Origin: Nitrospirota bacterium
GTDB lineage: Bacteria; Nitrospirota; Nitrospiria; Nitrospirales; Nitrospiraceae
Length of the DNA stretch: 7,267 bases
Assembly: GCA_020028195.1 (NCBI GenBank)
Contig: JAHWYE010000077.1
Coordinates: forward strand, 1-7,267
Direction of reading: 5' to 3'
Positions 4,952-7,267 of this stretch are shown piece after piece. Under the pieces are notes generated by a model. The model was not told where the DNA came from, searched no databases, and saw only the letters and a list, made by a program, of their open reading frames with translations. Position 1 is the first letter of the stretch. Each line of letters begins with the position of its first letter. The position numbers and the translations under genes were made by a program.

Positions 4952-7267
4952 ATGAGCGGCGCGATCGTCATCCGCGGGGCGCGGGAGCATAATCTCAAGA
5001 ATCTGGACGTTGAAATTCCGCGGGACAAGCTCGTGGTCATCACCGGCCTGAGCGGGTCCGGCAAGTCGTCCCTGGCCTTCGACACGATTTACGCCGAAGG
5101 CCAGCGGCGTTACGTCGAGTCCCTCTCCGCCTACGCCCGGCAATTCCTGGAACAGATGGGGAAGCCCGATGTGGACTCGATTGAAGGACTTTCCCCGGCC
5201 ATTTCCATAGAGCAGAAGAGCGCCAGCCACAATCCTCGGTCCACCGTCGGGACTGTCACGGAGATTTACGATTATCTCCGCTTGCTCTTCGCCCGAATCG
5301 GCCGGCCTTTCTGCTTCAACTGCGGTGAGGAGATCACGGCCCAGACTGTCCAGCAGATGGTGGATGCAATCCGGACGCTGCCGGAGGGCACCAAGTTTCA
5401 GGTGCTGGCGCCGATCGTGCGTGGAAGGAAGGGAGAGTATCGTAAAGAGTTGCTCGACATGCGGCGGGCCGGCTACGTGCGCGCGAGAATTGACGACCAG
5501 GTCGTTGATCTCGGCGAAGATATCGTCCTCGACAAGCAGAAGAAGCACACGATCGAGGTGATCGTGGATCGTTTGGTGATGAAACCAGGTGACGCGCTGG
5601 CCAAGCGGCTGGCTGACTCGGTGGAGACCGCCCTGAAGCTGGCGGATGGTCTGGTGGGAGTGCTGGCTGACGACGATCGGGCGACGCTCTATAGCGAAAA
5701 GCTGGCCTGCATCAGATGCGGAATCAGCTATCCGGAGATCACTCCCCGTGTCTTTTCCTTCAACAGCCCTCACGGCGCTTGTCCGGCCTGTGACGGCATC
5801 GGGTATGCGGTCACGCCTGGCTGCCCCGAAGACGACGATTTCACCTTGCTGGAGTTATGTCCGATCTGTAAAGGGGCGCGACTAAAACCGGAGAGCCTGT
5901 CCGTCAAGGTGGGGCGGCGATCCATTGCAGAGGTTACGCAACTCTCGGTCCACGGAGCGGCGGACTATTTCGGCTCGCTGAAGCTGACCGAGCGGGAGGG
6001 TTTCATCGCCCAGCGGATCTTGAAAGAGATCCGCGAGCGGCTTGGGTTCCTCGTCAACGTGGGGCTGGACTATCTCACGCTGGATCGGCCGGCTGCCACC
6101 CTGTCTGGTGGAGAAGGCCAACGTATCCGTCTGGCGACGCAGATTGGCTCCGGGCTCGTGGGCGTACTCTATATTCTGGACGAGCCGTCTATTGGCTTGC
6201 ATCAGCGAGATAACCGGCGGCTGCTTCAGACGCTCCTCAGGCTGCGCGACATGGGGAACACGGTGGTGGTGGTGGAGCATGACGCAGAGACGATGCGCTC
6301 GGCGGACCACATTGTGGACTTGGGGCCCGGCGCCGGAGTCCAGGGCGGCCGCATCATTGCGCAGGGTTCCCCGGATGCGGTCATGGCCAACCCAGCCTCG
6401 CTGACCGGCCGGTACCTGCGCGGCGATCTGGCGGTGAGACTTCCAACGCGAAACCGGCGGCCCAAGCGGTTCGTGACCGTCGTCGGGGCTCGAAAACACA
6501 ACCTCAAGGGCATCACGGCCCGCATTCCACTGGGGCTCATCACCTGTGTGGCCGGCGTGTCCGGGTCCGGCAAGAGCACCTTGGTGCTGGAAGTGCTGTT
6601 CCATTCGCTCTCGCAATTGCTGTATCACAAGAAGCCCAAGATTGACGGCTGCAAAGAGCTCCTGGGGGTCGAGGCGCTGGACAAGGTCATTGATATTGAC
6701 CAATCGCCCATCGGCCGGACGCCACGCTCGAATCCGGCCACCTACACCGGTCTGTTCACGTTTATCCGCGATCTGTTTGCCAAGCTGCCGGAGTCCAGGG
6801 TCCGGGGTTACAAACCGGGACGCTACAGTTTCAACGTGAAAGGCGGGCGCTGCGAGGCCTGTCAGGGAGACGGCCTGATCAAGATCGAGATGCATTTCCT
6901 GCCCGACATCTATGTGACCTGCGAGGTCTGCAAGGGCCAGCGGTATAACCGCGAGACCTTGGAGATCAAGCATAAGGATCGGAGCATCGCGGATATCCTC
7001 AGCATGACGGTGGATGAAGCCCTGGAGTTTTTCGAGCATATTCCCTTCATCAGGGCCAAGCTCCAGACCTTGCATGATGTGGGGCTGCACTACATCAAGC
7101 TGGGACAGTCCGCGACGACCCTGTCCGGTGGGGAAGCGCAGCGAGTCAAACTGTCCCGCGAACTGTCCAAACGGGCGACCGGCCGGACCCTCTACATTCT
7201 GGACGAGCCGACCACAGGATTACATTTCGCCGATATTCAGCGGCTGTTGGAAGTACTGAATCGTCTG
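4952..7267 (+). CDS. uvrA: UvrA, excinuclease ABC subunit A, lacking the insertion domain; 3' end beyond window
   Basis: UvrA dimers find bulky DNA lesions and load UvrB in nucleotide excision repair. I translated 772 codons from ATG 4952 to the window edge and found one open frame. Order: Walker A1 at G32-S39; first signature-domain segment; UvrB-binding region about 131-245 (LAPIVRGRKGEYRKEL); zinc site C253/C256/C277/C280; signature LSGGEGQRIR at 384-393; LYILDEPSIGLHQRDN; VVVVEHD; Walker A2 at G535-S542; second zinc site C634/C637/C657/C660; LSGGEAQRVKLSREL; LDEPTTGLHF. Between CPACDGIG (ending at 284) and C303-P-I-C306, only 18 residues replace the segment of over 120 in E. coli that includes the insertion domain. 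From there on, residues are numbered about 105-106 lower than in E. coli (Walker A2 640-647, zinc 740-766). All catalytic motifs are intact. The expected full length is about 840 residues instead of about 940. The ATG lies just downstream of the -10 box. Confidence 0.96.
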   Translation, partial: MSGAIVIRGAREHNLKNLDVEIPRDKLVVITGLSGSGKSSLAFDTIYAEGQRRYVESLSAYARQFLEQMGKPDVDSIEGLSPAISIEQKSASHNPRSTVGTVTEIYDYLRLLFARIGRPFCFNCGEEITAQTVQQMVDAIRTLPEGTKFQVLAPIVRGRKGEYRKELLDMRRAGYVRARIDDQVVDLGEDIVLDKQKKHTIEVIVDRLVMKPGDALAKRLADSVETALKLADGLVGVLADDDRATLYSEKLACIRCGISYPEITPRVFSFNSPHGACPACDGIGYAVTPGCPEDDDFTLLELCPICKGARLKPESLSVKVGRRSIAEVTQLSVHGAADYFGSLKLTEREGFIAQRILKEIRERLGFLVNVGLDYLTLDRPAATLSGGEGQRIRLATQIGSGLVGVLYILDEPSIGLHQRDNRRLLQTLLRLRDMGNTVVVVEHDAETMRSADHIVDLGPGAGVQGGRIIAQGSPDAVMANPASLTGRYLRGDLAVRLPTRNRRPKRFVTVVGARKHNLKGITARIPLGLITCVAGVSGSGKSTLVLEVLFHSLSQLLYHKKPKIDGCKELLGVEALDKVIDIDQSPIGRTPRSNPATYTGLFTFIRDLFAKLPESRVRGYKPGRYSFNVKGGRCEACQGDGLIKIEMHFLPDIYVTCEVCKGQRYNRETLEIKHKDRSIADILSMTVDEALEFFEHIPFIRAKLQTLHDVGLHYIKLGQSATTLSGGEAQRVKLSRELSKRATGRTLYILDEPTTGLHFADIQRLLEVLNRL

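Noticed and set aside
5780..5880. Frameshift or pseudogene explanation for the short uvrA middle region
   Set aside because: The reading frame stays open from 4952 to the window end, and both Walker A motifs, both zinc sites and both LSGGE signatures are in that one frame.
4901..7090. Two long minus-strand ORFs (290 and 402 codons) opposite uvrA
   Set aside because: They lie antisense to a clearly conserved uvrA reading frame, resemble no family I know, and are what GC-rich codon use produces on the opposite strand.

Overview
This window looks like a piece of chromosome from a moderately GC-rich (roughly 58-60% by eye) environmental Gram-negative bacterium. The UbiE/MenG sequence, the linked B12-type radical SAM protein and the repeat-rich intergenic regions remind me of the Nitrospira group (Nitrospirota). 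That assignment is recollection and inference; there is no rRNA or other decisive marker here.

Layout: (1) 126-704 (+) encodes a short, membrane-only cation diffusion facilitator (CDF)-type transporter. It is framed by a 16-bp inverted repeat (15/16 matches) and, outside that, a 10-bp direct repeat, an arrangement like a small mobile cassette. (2) 738-3255 (-) is a two-gene unit: ubiE/menG (quinone C-methyltransferase) followed by a B12-binding-type radical SAM enzyme of unknown substrate. The 97 bp between them hold a hairpin whose arms are each four tandem 7-bp units. (3) 3256-3565 is a non-coding divergent promoter region dominated by a 183-bp nested palindrome (3268-3450) that resembles a MITE and lies directly against the ubiE ribosome binding site. 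(4) 3566-4812 (+) is a tightly coupled pair of uncharacterised envelope genes: a small secreted beta-sandwich-like protein and a single-pass membrane protein with a coiled coil. (5) 4952-7267 (+) is uvrA, cut by the window end. It starts just downstream of an extended -10 promoter, so its mRNA is probably leaderless, and it lacks the roughly 105-residue insertion domain found in E. coli-type UvrA.

The genes do not form one pathway. ubiE and the radical SAM gene may share a transcript, and perhaps a role in quinone or lipid chemistry, but that is only context. The best leads are the insertion-domain-less, apparently leaderless UvrA, the two non-coding palindromic elements, and the repeat-framed transporter cassette. 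I see no CRISPR array, tRNA, rRNA, transposase or toxin-antitoxin gene.
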